Shown: positions 52,423-61,296, counted from the stretch's first letter. The stretch is DNA of 64,000 nucleotides from Anaerolineae bacterium (GCA_016931895.1 JAFGDY010000237.1:54754-118753), one strand, 5' to 3'. Notes: generated by a model not told the origin, from the letters alone. Translations and numbers: made by a program.

Positions 52423-52588
52423 GATTTGGATACCTCCTTCTCTTGTGCGATTTGAGTTTGTGATTGAGGAATTAAGAACCAGACATAGAGGCTTGACAAA
52501 AATCTTCCCAACTGACGATAACGGGATGTCCTTTTTCGCGCCCCTTATCCAATAGGGCCTCGCCCAATGGGGTGCTGCACCCTAAACT

Positions 52589-53083
52589 TTAGGTTTCCTC
52601 CTCAGACGAGGCTTCCGCATCTTCCGTTACCTCTTCTGGTAACTCAGCATCTTCTCCTGTGTCTGGCGCTGCTGTTTCGGCTGATGGTATTTCCTCCTCT
52701 ACTTCAGCTTGCTTTTTTTCTTTCTTCTTTTTGGGCGCCTTTTCAACCTCAGCCTTAACTTCTTCAACATGCTGCGTATGGGCAGCCTCGGCCTCGGCCA
52801 AAAGCGACTCCAGATCGGCGCCTTCTTTGAGGCGAGCAAACCGGTCCAGCGTACCCAAATTCTTCAACAGCCTCTCCACCGGGTCGGTCAGTTGCGCCCC
52901 TACCGATAGCCAATGCAAAACCCGGTCTTCCTGGATATTCAGCGTTATCGGCTCGGTTCTGGGGTTGTAGTGTCCCACTATCTCAATGAAACGGCCATCT
53001 CGCGGGGAGCGGGAGTCGGCCACAACAACCCGATAGCTTGGCTGCTTTTTGGCCCCAATACGTCGTAAGCGGATTTTAACCAT
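52589..53083 (-). CDS. rpsP: 30S ribosomal protein S16 with long acidic/Lys tail
   Basis: A 164-residue S16; the core is residues 1-85 ([57 protein letters not shown]). Most S16 proteins end there. The remaining 80 residues are a tail with a short helix, a Lys run ([13 protein letters not shown]) and a Glu/Ala/Pro stretch. A helper role for the tail in rRNA binding is possible but not shown. Gene order ffh-rpsP-khpA-rimM is conserved. Confidence 0.95.
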   Translation of the reverse strand: MVKIRLRRIGAKKQPSYRVVVADSRSPRDGRFIEIVGHYNPRTEPITLNIQEDRVLHWLSVGAQLTDPVERLLKNLGTLDRFARLKEGADLESLLAEAEAAHTQHVEEVKAEVEKAPKKKKEKKQAEVEEEIPSAETAAPDTGEDAELPEEVTEDAEASSEEET

Positions 53084-53172
53084 AATGTTGTCCAGTTATT
53101 TCCTTCCTGAATATTGATTATATCATAATATATTAAATTTGCACACAAAAACTTATTTTGAAACCGGCGACT

Positions 53173-54507
53173 TTAACGAAAACCGCCCAACATATTCATT
53201 AAATTTTGCCGCGCCCGAGGGTTACGCAATTGTTGCATCACCTTTTGCATCTGGCGAAATTGGGTCAATAACTGATTGACCTCTTGCACCGTTGTGCCAC
53301 TGCCCCTGGCGATCCGCTTTTTGCGGCTGCCGTTCAAAATTTTGGCGTTGCGCCGCTCCCGGATCGTCATCGAGTTGATAATGGCCTGGGTGTATTTTAG
53401 CCGATTTTCCAAATCCTCCTGAGGAATAGCCTTGGTCAATTCACCCATACCGGGAATCATATCCATTACCTTATTCAGCGGCCCCAGTTTTTTAACCTGC
53501 TGCAACTGCTCCAGAAAATCTTCCAGGGTAAAATTGCCTTCCAGAAGTTTTTTGGCCCCTCGCTCGGCTACATCTTCATCAATCACTTCCTCGGCTCGCT
53601 CAATGAGCGAAAGTACATCCCCCATGCCCAGGATGCGCGAGGCCAGCCGGTCGGGATGGAAAACTTCCAGGTCGTTAGGCTTTTCGCCGGTGCCCAGAAA
53701 TTTTATGGGCACCCCGGTCACTTCACGAATGGAGATGGCTGCACCGCCGCGAGCGTCGCCGTCAATCTTGGTGAGAATGAGGCCGGTGAGCTGAACCTGC
53801 TGGTGGAAACCCTCGGCCACCCGCACCGCCTCCTGGCCGGTCATGGCATCGGCCACCAGCAGGATTTCCTGCGGCTGGGTTTTGGCCTTGATCTGGCTCA
53901 ACTCCTGCATCAAGGCTTCGTCTATTTGCAACCGGCCGGCCGTATCCAGGATAACAATATTATGCGCGCCGGATTTAGCCGCTTTGATGGCATGGGCGCA
54001 TATCTCCGGCGGCGGCACGGACGGGTCTTCGGCGTAAACGGGAATATCCAATTCCCGGCCCAGCACTTGCAACTGCTCAATTGCCGCCGGGCGGCGCGTG
54101 TCGGCGGCCACCATTAAGGGACTATGTTTTGATTTTCTAAGGTGCAAGGCCAACTTGGCTGCGTGGGTTGTTTTACCGGACCCCTGCAACCCCACCAACA
54201 TGATCAGGTGGGGAGAGCCGCCGCCCAAATTCAGGGGGGCCGACTCGCCAAGCGTGGTCAACAGTTCTTCATGCACAATTTTAACAACCTGCTGGCCGGG
54301 GGTGATGGTTTTGGTAACTTCCGCCCCAATAGCTCGTTCTCGAACCCGGGCAACAAACGCCTTGACCACTTTGAAGTTGACATCGGCTTCCAACAAGGCC
54401 AGCCGAACCTCGCGCAGCGCCGCATCAACATCGGCTTCAGACAAACGACCGCGCCGGCTGAGTTGGTTGAAGACACCTTGCAGCCTATCTTGCAAGCTTT
54501 CAAACAT
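53173..54507 (-). CDS. ffh: Signal recognition particle GTPase Ffh
   Basis: A 444-residue SRP54. The N domain (1-90) starts MFESLQDRLQGVFNQL; the G domain has GLQGSGKTTHAAKLA, DTRRPAAIEQL, DTAGRLQ, TKIDGDARGGAA and GTGEKPNDLEVF; the Met-rich M domain (about 325-444) has GMGELTKAIP, SMTIRERRNAKILNGSR and RIARGSG. It binds 4.5S RNA and signal sequences, then docks with FtsY. The ATG at 54507 is chosen; a longer frame adds 12 basic residues not seen in Ffh. No 4.5S RNA gene was recognised in the window. Confidence 0.96.
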   Translation of the reverse strand: MFESLQDRLQGVFNQLSRRGRLSEADVDAALREVRLALLEADVNFKVVKAFVARVRERAIGAEVTKTITPGQQVVKIVHEELLTTLGESAPLNLGGGSPHLIMLVGLQGSGKTTHAAKLALHLRKSKHSPLMVAADTRRPAAIEQLQVLGRELDIPVYAEDPSVPPPEICAHAIKAAKSGAHNIVILDTAGRLQIDEALMQELSQIKAKTQPQEILLVADAMTGQEAVRVAEGFHQQVQLTGLILTKIDGDARGGAAISIREVTGVPIKFLGTGEKPNDLEVFHPDRLASRILGMGDVLSLIERAEEVIDEDVAERGAKKLLEGNFTLEDFLEQLQQVKKLGPLNKVMDMIPGMGELTKAIPQEDLENRLKYTQAIINSMTIRERRNAKILNGSRKKRIARGSGTTVQEVNQLLTQFRQMQKVMQQLRNPRARQNLMNMLGGFR

Positions 54508-54530
54508 GGACGTGTCCAAACAAAATTTAC

Positions 54531-54564
54531 CCCTTCGTTTCAAAATTTAAACAAAAACGAAGGG
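54531..54564 (-). promoter_or_regulatory. Hairpin in the ffh leader
   Basis: Perfect 10-bp stem CCCTTCGTTT / AAACGAAGGG with a 14-nt A/T-rich loop, lying between the ffh promoter and the start codon. It is not followed by a T-run on the coding strand. It may act on translation or mRNA stability. Confidence 0.5.
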
Positions 54565-54603
54565 ATAAAATTCTCAGATTTTGAGCTGTAACAGCAAAAT
54601 AAC

Positions 54604-54632
54604 ATTGTATCGCAGCAACAATAATTCGTCAA
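54604..54632 (-). promoter_or_regulatory. Sigma-70 promoter of ffh
   Basis: Minus-strand TTGACG (54632-54627), a 17-bp spacer and TACAAT (54609-54604). Leader about 90 nt. Confidence 0.75.
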
Positions 54633-54667
54633 ATTTCCAGCCAGATAGAAAATGGCTGAAAGTTCTC

Positions 54668-54696
54668 TTGCTTTGCACCGGGTTTTATGTCATAAT
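54668..54696 (+). promoter_or_regulatory. Sigma-70 promoter of the LuxR-kelch gene
   Basis: TTGCTT (54668-54673), a 17-bp spacer and CATAAT (54691-54696). The expected start near 54703 rules out the ATG at 54652 and supports the GTG at 54733. Confidence 0.6.
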
Positions 54697-54732
54697 TTAT
54701 TTGCAATTACCTTTATTTGGTGGATTTCTCCT

Positions 54733-56112
54733 GTGTCTAATCACGAAACAGCCGAACCCCTCAGTGAGCGTGAACTCCAGGTATTGCAAATGGTGGCTAC
54801 CGGGGCGAGCAATCAGCAAATTGCTCGCAAACTGGTTATCAGCATCAATACGGTTAAAGTTCACCTGCGTAACATTTTTGAAAAATTAGAGGTGCAATCT
54901 CGCACCGAGGCCACTCTGCGAGCTATCCAGGAAGGGTGGATTACCGTTTCCGACGATGCGGACACATCCACAGCCGGGGTGTCTGCGGCTAAAACTTTCC
55001 TGCGGGCCGACCGGCAGCCGGCATTGGCGCGATGGCAATATGTTTATTTGTTGGGCGCGTTCTTATTGGCGCTGGCTACCGCTATTATGCCCTGGCAGGT
55101 CAAATATACGGCCGGCGCCACCCAACCTTATTTGCCGGTTATTGAAGTCAACGAAAATAAGTTTTTCCCACCCCAACACACGCCTACCCCCACCGTACCC
55201 AATATCAACAACACCAATCACTGGACATTTCAAGCGTCAATGTCCACCCACCGAGCCGGGCCGGGAGGAGTAGCCTTTGACGAAAAAATTTATGCCATTG
55301 GCGGCATTAAAAATAACGACCAGGCCACATATCTGGTAGAAATTTACAATCCCGACACCAACACTTGGTTAGAAGGAGCGCCCAAACCAACGGGCGTGGC
55401 CAATATCAACGGGGTGGCGTTAAATGAAAAAATCTACATCCCCGGCGGCTGTACCGGCGAAGGTCAAACTGTAACCGATGTGTTAGAAATTTATATCCCC
55501 AAAACCGACGAGTGGACGCAAGGACAAACCTTGCCCGAAGGTCGTTGCGGATATGGTTTGGCTGGTTTAGATAACAAGCTCTATCTATTTGGAGGCTGGA
55601 ATGGGCAGGCTTTTGTAGATACAATTTTTGTTTATTCTGCTGCAACCAATGAATGGACGGTTCTTGACAGCCCCATGCCGCAGGCCAAAGGGTTTGTTGG
55701 CGCTACCGTGTTGGATGGAAAAATTTATGTTGTCGGCGGATACGATGGGCAAACTGAATTTAACCAGACTTATATTTTTGAACCTGGAACGGGAAATTGG
55801 CTAGAAAGATCGCCGTTGAATGAAAAGCGAGGTGGCCTGAGTTTGGTCAGCGCAGCCAATCAGTTGTATGCTATTGGCGGCGGCTGGCAGCAGCCGGTCA
55901 CCACCAGCGAAAAGTACGATCCCTCCACCGACACCTGGACCACGTTTGAAGCCCCCTTTGACCACCAATGGCGCAATGCCGGTCTGGCGGTCATTGATAC
56001 CCAAATATATGCCTTTGGCGGCTGGAACGGCAGCAAAGGGCAATCTATGGACTCGGTAGTTTCTTATCAGGTTCTATTCCAGTTGTTCTTACCCATTTCG
56101 GTTGGCCAGTAG
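54733..56112 (+). CDS. LuxR-type HTH regulator with membrane helix and external kelch propeller
   Basis: A 459-residue one-component membrane regulator. The LuxR HTH (about 8-65) has LSERELQVLQMVATGASNQQ and INTVKVHLRNIFEKLEVQ. One membrane helix follows (about 100-122, YVYLLGAFLLALATAIMPW). After a Pro/Thr linker, residues about 170-450 hold six kelch repeats (KIYAIGG, KIYIPGG, KLYLFGG, KIYVVGG, QLYAIGG, QIYAFGG), enough for a six-bladed propeller. The DNA-binding part is inside and the propeller outside, so it could turn an outer signal directly into transcription. GTG start by promoter position and GGTGGA site. folP begins 22 bp on. Confidence 0.85.
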   Translation: MSNHETAEPLSERELQVLQMVATGASNQQIARKLVISINTVKVHLRNIFEKLEVQSRTEATLRAIQEGWITVSDDADTSTAGVSAAKTFLRADRQPALARWQYVYLLGAFLLALATAIMPWQVKYTAGATQPYLPVIEVNENKFFPPQHTPTPTVPNINNTNHWTFQASMSTHRAGPGGVAFDEKIYAIGGIKNNDQATYLVEIYNPDTNTWLEGAPKPTGVANINGVALNEKIYIPGGCTGEGQTVTDVLEIYIPKTDEWTQGQTLPEGRCGYGLAGLDNKLYLFGGWNGQAFVDTIFVYSAATNEWTVLDSPMPQAKGFVGATVLDGKIYVVGGYDGQTEFNQTYIFEPGTGNWLERSPLNEKRGGLSLVSAANQLYAIGGGWQQPVTTSEKYDPSTDTWTTFEAPFDHQWRNAGLAVIDTQIYAFGGWNGSKGQSMDSVVSYQVLFQLFLPISVGQ

Positions 56113-56134
56113 GGAGGTAGAGGATAAACGAAAA

Positions 56135-57022
56135 ATGAAACCTTTACACCTCGGCTCCTCTATCTTTGCCTGGGAGAGCCAAACTTATGTGATGGGCATC
56201 ATTAATGTTACGCCGGATAGTTTTTCGGGCGATGGACTGTTGAGCGGCAAGCAATGGGTCAAACGGGCCGTAGAGCAGGGTATCAAATTTGCCCAGGAAG
56301 GGGCACACTTGCTGGATGTGGGGGGCGAGAGTACCCGTCCGGGGGCCGAAGCGGTTGACGCCGAAGAGGAAATGAAGCGGGTTTTGCCCGTCATTAAAGC
56401 ACTGGCGACTGAAGTAGGCATACCTATTTCTATTGACACCTACAAAGCAGAGGTAGCCGCGGCGGCGCTGGAAGCAGGCGCGGTGATGGTCAACGATGTG
56501 TGGGGCCTGCAAATGGACCCGGAGATGGCCAACCTGTGCGCCCAACAAAACGCGCCGGTGGTAATTATGCACAACCGCAGCCATCCGCGGAATGCGGTTC
56601 AGGAGGACCGCCTGGGCGGGCGCTACCTGGGCACCGATTATGACAACTTGTTAGCAGATGTAACTAACGAATTGCAACAAAGCATAAACTTGGCCCGGCA
56701 GGCCGGTATTCCCCCCGCCCACATCATCATTGATCCCGGCATTGGTTTTGGCAAAACCGTGCAACAAAACCTAACGCTGCTCAACCGTTTGGATGTGTTC
56801 AAATCGTTAGGGTATCCCCTCCTGCTTGGCCCGTCGAACAAATCCTTTATCGGTTACACCCTGGATTTGCCCCCCCACGAGCGCGTAGAAGGAACCGCCG
56901 CCGCCGTAACCATTGGCATTGAACGGGGCGCGGACATTATCCGGGTGCACCAGGTGAAAGAAATGAGCCGCGTGGCCCGCATGACAGATGCCATTGTGCG
57001 CCGGAATACAAAAAACCAATAA
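56135..57022 (+). CDS. folP: Dihydropteroate synthase
   Basis: A 295-residue TIM-barrel enzyme joining p-aminobenzoate to the pterin pyrophosphate in folate synthesis. Signature motifs are MGIINVTPDSFSGDG, DVGGESTRPGA, SIDTYKA, VNDVWGLQ, DPGIGFGKT and GPSNKSFIG. The ATG at 56135 follows GGGAGGTAGAGG; a longer frame from a TTG is possible but overlaps the previous stop and has no ribosome site. It may be read from the LuxR-kelch promoter. Confidence 0.96.
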   Translation: MKPLHLGSSIFAWESQTYVMGIINVTPDSFSGDGLLSGKQWVKRAVEQGIKFAQEGAHLLDVGGESTRPGAEAVDAEEEMKRVLPVIKALATEVGIPISIDTYKAEVAAAALEAGAVMVNDVWGLQMDPEMANLCAQQNAPVVIMHNRSHPRNAVQEDRLGGRYLGTDYDNLLADVTNELQQSINLARQAGIPPAHIIIDPGIGFGKTVQQNLTLLNRLDVFKSLGYPLLLGPSNKSFIGYTLDLPPHERVEGTAAAVTIGIERGADIIRVHQVKEMSRVARMTDAIVRRNTKNQ

Positions 57023-57093
57023 CTGCTGGCGGGGCTTGTTGCGTAAAGTTCATCTCTACCGTATCATAAGCCATCCCAAAATAGGATGGTGTT

Positions 57094-57795
57094 ATGCACT
57101 TTTGTCACGCTTCTAAAATCTGGCAAGAATTTCCCCAATTAGTGCCGGGGCTGTTGGTTGTTGACAAAATTCAGCCTCAAGTTGAAGTCGAAAATCGGCT
57201 GCAACCCTTTTATCAACACGCCCGCGAAAGATTAAACAACAACCCGGAATCACAATTGGCTGAAATCTCTGCCTGGCGCCGGGCCTACACCCAAATGGGC
57301 CTAAAACCCACCCAATACCGCTCGGCTGCCGAAGCCCTACTGCGCCGCTTTCGACGCGAGGACGACTTACCCCGCCTCCATCCCCTGGTTGACCTGTGCA
57401 ATGCCGTCTCCCTGGCCTTTTCCCTGCCGGTGGCGGTATTCAACCTGGCCGCTGTAGACGATTACCTGGAAGTGCGTCACGCCACAGGTGTTGAACAATA
57501 CCTGGCCTTTAGCGGGGAAATAGAAATTCCGCCCGCGGGCGAAGTGATCTTTGCCGATGCCTCAAACCACGTGCACGCCCGGCGCTGGACGTTCCGGCAG
57601 AGCCGCCGCTCGGTGATTAGCCCGGAGACAACTCGCGCCCTCATTGTGAGCGAGGGTTTGCACCAAACGGCTCCTGCCGACGTGCCGGCCTTGATTGACG
57701 CGCTGGCCAGGGAAATTACGGCTTTATGGTCGGCCCCCAAATATCGAGCCATTCTCACGGCTCACTCGCCCCGGTTGGAATTCGAGATTGCCTGA
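57094..57795 (+). CDS. B3/B4 tRNA-binding-domain protein
   Basis: A 233-residue protein with the B3/B4 domain of phenylalanyl-tRNA synthetase beta chain, but alone. Marks are WRRAYTQMGLKPTQYRSAAE, LVDLCNAVSLAFSLPVAVF, GEVIFADASNHVHARRW and ALIVSEGLHQ. Stand-alone forms are thought to act in aminoacyl-tRNA or amino-acid editing; no direct test is known to me. Alone on the plus strand after folP. Confidence 0.85.
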   Translation: MHFCHASKIWQEFPQLVPGLLVVDKIQPQVEVENRLQPFYQHARERLNNNPESQLAEISAWRRAYTQMGLKPTQYRSAAEALLRRFRREDDLPRLHPLVDLCNAVSLAFSLPVAVFNLAAVDDYLEVRHATGVEQYLAFSGEIEIPPAGEVIFADASNHVHARRWTFRQSRRSVISPETTRALIVSEGLHQTAPADVPALIDALAREITALWSAPKYRAILTAHSPRLEFEIA

Positions 57796-57836
57796 ATTTT
57801 AAGGCCGTCGTTTGCAGATACCCCAAATTTTAGGGC

Positions 57837-57865
57837 TTGTCAATTTGGGATGGTTATCCTATACT
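57837..57865 (+). promoter_or_regulatory. Sigma-70 promoter of the receiver-histidine kinase gene
   Basis: TTGTCA (57837-57842), a 17-bp spacer and TATACT (57860-57865). The leader to 58108 is about 240 nt and holds a small hairpin (GGTTGAG 57926-57932 / CTCAACC 57944-57950). A second TATACT at 57987-57992 has only a poor -35. I see nothing else in the gap 57796-58107. Confidence 0.65.
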
Positions 57866-58107
57866 TTTTTAAATGGAGGTATGCTATTATGGGGGTGTAT
57901 AGTTGTGCTGTGCAAAACACCTGAAGGTTGAGCCACGTTTGTTCTCAACCAAAGCGCCTTGAACATTAACAAAGAACCCAGCTGGCTATACTTTGCGTGC
58001 TTCCATTTGGAATAGGGTACCTGTTCTCTAAATCAAACCCGGCTCTTGACATCAGTGAATCAACCATTAATTTGAATCTGTAATTTAGCATCCATAAAAT
58101 TCAGCGT

Positions 58108-59352
58108 ATGAGCACGCCGCCAACCATCTTAAATGTTGAAGATATTCCGGAAAATAGAAACCTGATCAGGCGAATTCTGGAAAGCGCAGGTTACCAGGTA
58201 GTAGACGCCGCAAATGCGCTGGAAGGGATTGACAAAGCCAGCCAACTCTGCCCCGATCTGATCTTGATGGACATCAACCTCCCCGATCTCGATGGTTTTA
58301 CCGCTGTTACCCGCATTCGCAGTTTTGCCCACCTCAAAAAAGTACCCATTATCGCCCTCACGGCCCGCAGTGTTGGCGATGACCGGGAGCGAGCTAAAGC
58401 CATTGGCTGTGATAGCTATCTCAGTAAACCCGTTGATTTTGACGAATTAATCACCGAAGTTGACCGTTATCTCACCACGGGCCATCAAGAAGAAGCGATT
58501 ACCCCCCGAGAATACTATCTGCAAGAACAAAGCGTAGCCCTTATTGAAGAGCTGGAGCGCAAATTCACCGAGCTTCAAACTGCCTATGAACGGCTGAAAC
58601 ATCTGGAAGAGGCCAAAAGCAATTTTATCTCCGTAGTCTCCCACGAGTTACGCACCCCCTTGACCGTTATTCACAGTTACACCCAAATGTTGGAAATGCT
58701 GCCCTTTATTCAAGCCGACGAGGGCGCTAAAGACCTCCTGGCCGGGATAGCCAAAGGATCAACGCGCTTGCAAGAAATTATTAACGATATGGTCAGCGTG
58801 GTCCGGGTTGAGTTGTCCAGGGCAAATTTTGAGGTCGCTCCTGTTTCTATCCGCAGTATCATCAAAACAATTGTGGAAGAACAACTGCCCACAACCGCCG
58901 AACGCAAAATAACTCTGGGCACAGAGGTGGCCAACGATTTGCCAATGGTCAACGGCGATTTTAAACAACTCCACTCAGCCATCACCCGGATTGTGGGTAA
59001 CGCTATCAAATACACGCCCGATGGCGGCTGGGTAACTATTAGCGCCAAATCGCTCCAAAAGACAAACGGCCCGGACAATCAATCTTTTGTTGAAGTAATT
59101 GTGGCCGATAGTGGGGTGGGCATTGCGCTTGATAAACAAAAACTGATCTTTGACAAATTCAGCACGGCAGAAAACGTGTCTCAGCACAGCACCGGTAAAA
59201 CCAAGTTTATGGGCGGCGGGGCCGGTTTGGGATTGACCATTGCCAAGGGCATTATCGAATCCCATCAAGGCCGTATCTGGGTAGAAAGTGAAGGTTACGA
59301 CTCGGAAAAACTGCCCGGCAGCAAATTTTATATTCTGCTGCCGGCGCTATAA
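58108..59352 (+). CDS. Response-regulator receiver - histidine kinase hybrid
   Basis: A 414-residue soluble protein with the receiver first. The REC domain (1-125) has ILNVEDIPENR, the phospho-Asp in LILMDINLPD, and YLSKPVDFDE (Lys). A coiled coil (about 140-170) leads to HisKA with VVSHELRTPLTV (phospho-His) and HATPase_c with RIVGNAIKYTPDGG (N box), VVADSGVGIA (G1) and GAGLGLTIAKGII (G2). No sensor or membrane segment is seen, so it takes its input through the receiver. No Shine-Dalgarno before the ATG. A strong terminator follows. Confidence 0.92.
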   Translation: MSTPPTILNVEDIPENRNLIRRILESAGYQVVDAANALEGIDKASQLCPDLILMDINLPDLDGFTAVTRIRSFAHLKKVPIIALTARSVGDDRERAKAIGCDSYLSKPVDFDELITEVDRYLTTGHQEEAITPREYYLQEQSVALIEELERKFTELQTAYERLKHLEEAKSNFISVVSHELRTPLTVIHSYTQMLEMLPFIQADEGAKDLLAGIAKGSTRLQEIINDMVSVVRVELSRANFEVAPVSIRSIIKTIVEEQLPTTAERKITLGTEVANDLPMVNGDFKQLHSAITRIVGNAIKYTPDGGWVTISAKSLQKTNGPDNQSFVEVIVADSGVGIALDKQKLIFDKFSTAENVSQHSTGKTKFMGGGAGLGLTIAKGIIESHQGRIWVESEGYDSEKLPGSKFYILLPAL

Positions 59353-59370
59353 ACCAGGCAATTTCCACCA

Positions 59371-59398
59371 AAAATCCCGACACGGATCGGGATTTTTT
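59371..59398 (+). terminator. Terminator of the receiver-histidine kinase gene
   Basis: AAAATCCCGA, a 6-nt loop and TCGGGATTTTTT, 19 bp past the stop. The A-run also allows use on the other strand. Confidence 0.9.
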
Positions 59399-59519
59399 GA
59401 TTCTTGGACGAGCGATGGTTCATTCAGTATCGCCACGCTTATTCAGGTTATTGAGCGGTTCCACCCCGCGGTCAAAAAAATTATTTTTATCTTGATTTCC
59501 TGAGATATTTCATTAGGAT

Positions 59520-59525
59520 TATAAT
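59520..59525 (+). promoter_or_regulatory. Possible -10 element of the nuclease-like lipoprotein gene
   Basis: Perfect TATAAT about 57 bp before the ATG at 59582. The -35 at correct spacing (TTCCTG) is poor. Confidence 0.35.
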
Positions 59526-59581
59526 ACGCTTATTCGGCAAGCACCAAGCATCATAATCCAAAAATTGGCGGTTCTTCAATA

Positions 59582-60424
59582 ATGAAATTATTAAAAACGT
59601 GGTGGAACAGATTTCTTTGGTTGATCGTATTTACCGTTTTATTAACTGCCTGTGGACAAACCACCCCGGCCTCACTCCACTCTGGCGCAGTGTATCGAGA
59701 GGCTACTGTAGCTTTACCCACCAGCGCTCCTACCCCCAAAAATACTCCCCTCAATACCCGCGTATTGCCCCTTGATAGCCTGACCCCTGCGCCTACCCCT
59801 ACCATCACGCCTATCCCCGACGAAATAGAGGCAATGGTGACCAACGTGATAGATGGGCGCACCATTACCGTAGTTATGCAAGGAGACCCGCTCAGCCAGG
59901 CTTACCCGGTTCGTTATCTTGGGATTGACCCACCCCCTCTTGATACCCCGTGGGGCGACATTGCCTTTGAAACAAACCGGAAAATGACCTACCTGAAAGT
60001 GGTCCGGCTGGTGCGAGATACTTCTGATTTTGACGACGAGGGATATTTATTACGCTATGTTTACGTGGATGATGAATTACTGAGCATCATTTTGACCGAG
60101 CAAGGCCTGGCTCGGGCCGACCTCAGACCGCCAAACATCCGCTTTGAAGCGGAGATTTTAGAAGCCCAGGCGCGCGCTAAAAATGGAAAACTGGGACTAT
60201 GGGGAGGAACGCCTACCCCTACCCTATCTCCCAGCCCTGTTCAGGAAGGAACCACCGAGCCAACCGCAGCCAATCCTTCCCCAACAATGGCTGCCACCTC
60301 AGAGCCGGCCACGCCCCAAACGCCATCCCCGGAAGCTGAACCTGATGAGGTCTCTGCTACTGATACCCCTTCCCCGCAGGCAGCCACCCCGGTAACTCCT
60401 GATAATACCTCAACAGACAATTGA
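59582..60424 (+). CDS. Lipoprotein with a catalytically degenerate staphylococcal-nuclease domain
   Basis: A 280-residue exported protein. Lipobox VLLTAC (Cys about 24), a Pro/Thr linker, an SNase-like beta barrel (about 82-205), and a Pro/Thr/Glu tail. Aligned by motif to staphylococcal nuclease, VIDGRTITV has Arg for the calcium ligand Asp21. YLGIDPPP keeps Asp40 but has Pro for the catalytic Glu43, and DDEGYLLRYVY has Tyr for Arg87. The barrel end ILTEQGLARADLRPP and KLGLW are well kept. So the fold is kept but the active site is lost, and it may bind nucleic acid or protein on the cell surface. Function not known. Confidence 0.8.
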   Translation: MKLLKTWWNRFLWLIVFTVLLTACGQTTPASLHSGAVYREATVALPTSAPTPKNTPLNTRVLPLDSLTPAPTPTITPIPDEIEAMVTNVIDGRTITVVMQGDPLSQAYPVRYLGIDPPPLDTPWGDIAFETNRKMTYLKVVRLVRDTSDFDDEGYLLRYVYVDDELLSIILTEQGLARADLRPPNIRFEAEILEAQARAKNGKLGLWGGTPTPTLSPSPVQEGTTEPTAANPSPTMAATSEPATPQTPSPEAEPDEVSATDTPSPQAATPVTPDNTSTDN

Positions 60425-60450
60425 TCGCCCCTGATTTCTGCGGAGGTACT

Positions 60451-61248
60451 TCACTTTTTCTCACGAGGCGTCAATACTTCTAATCGTTTAATTTGATGCT
60501 CCATATCTTGGGCCATCAAGCGCATGGCTTCCGAGAGATTATGCAATTCATGGGCTAACCGCCGCATTTCCTGCTGATATTTGCCCATTTGTGTTTTTTG
60601 AGCCAACGCAGCCTCTTCTAATGCGCCGGCCCGGCTCTCGGTTTCTACCAAGGCCTCTTTGGTTTGGGCCAACACCCCATTCAAACGGGCATAATCTTCT
60701 TCCCATGTTGCCGCCCGTTGCGCAATTTCCGCCACCTCAACTTTGCCAATAGAATTTGCCAACTGTTGGCCCATCTGCTCAAGTTGTCGCTCCCGCTTGG
60801 CCAACATGGCCTGAACCCGAGCCAATTCCTGCTCCAACTGGGACACTTTGGCCGTGTCCGGCGCAGCCGCAGGCGGCTGCGGCAAAGTTTTAAATGCTCG
60901 CTCCAAAGCCTCGTGCATTTCCTCAATGGTGAAAGGTTTGATGAGATAATCCTTTGCTCCCAATCTGAGAGCCTGTTTGGCCGTTTCTTCCGTGCCATGA
61001 AACGTCATCACAATGGTGGGGATAGTGATCCCCTTTTCAAGCAATTGCGCCAATACTTCCAGCCCACCCAGTTTAGGCAATTTTAAATCGGTGATAATCA
61101 GGTCTGGTTTTTCAGCTTCAGCCCTCTCCAGGCCGGCCTGGCCATCCCTGGCGGTAACCACCTCAAATCCCATCGGCCTCAGAATATTATTGGCAATAAA
61201 AACAATATTTTCCCGCCTATCTTCAATGATCAGCACTTTTTTGGGCAT
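60451..61248 (-). CDS. Response-regulator receiver with long coiled coil, no output domain
   Basis: A 265-residue protein. REC domain (1-122): KKVLIIEDRRENI, phospho-Asp in LIITDLKLPK, switch Thr in IVMTFHG and KDYLIKPFT. The rest (about 130-258) is a charged helix with heptads (QLEQELARVQAMLAKRERQL and on), and no DNA-binding or enzyme part. It could scaffold or act as phosphate sink for a histidine kinase such as the one at 58108-59352, 1.1 kb away. That link is inferred from proximity. Confidence 0.85.
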   Translation of the reverse strand: MPKKVLIIEDRRENIVFIANNILRPMGFEVVTARDGQAGLERAEAEKPDLIITDLKLPKLGGLEVLAQLLEKGITIPTIVMTFHGTEETAKQALRLGAKDYLIKPFTIEEMHEALERAFKTLPQPPAAAPDTAKVSQLEQELARVQAMLAKRERQLEQMGQQLANSIGKVEVAEIAQRAATWEEDYARLNGVLAQTKEALVETESRAGALEEAALAQKTQMGKYQQEMRRLAHELHNLSEAMRLMAQDMEHQIKRLEVLTPREKK

Positions 61249-61290
61249 AGATCGCCGGTTCCCCTTTTTTTAGATGAGGTATTCAGGCTC

Positions 61291-61296
61291 ATTATA
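61291..61296 (-). promoter_or_regulatory. Extended -10 promoter of the receiver-coiled-coil gene
   Basis: Minus-strand TGC followed by a perfect TATAAT, about 43 bp before the start at 61248. The -35 is weak. Confidence 0.55.

Noticed and set aside
54652..54732. 27-codon extension of the LuxR-kelch gene
   Set aside because: It overlaps the promoter and begins upstream of the predicted transcript start.
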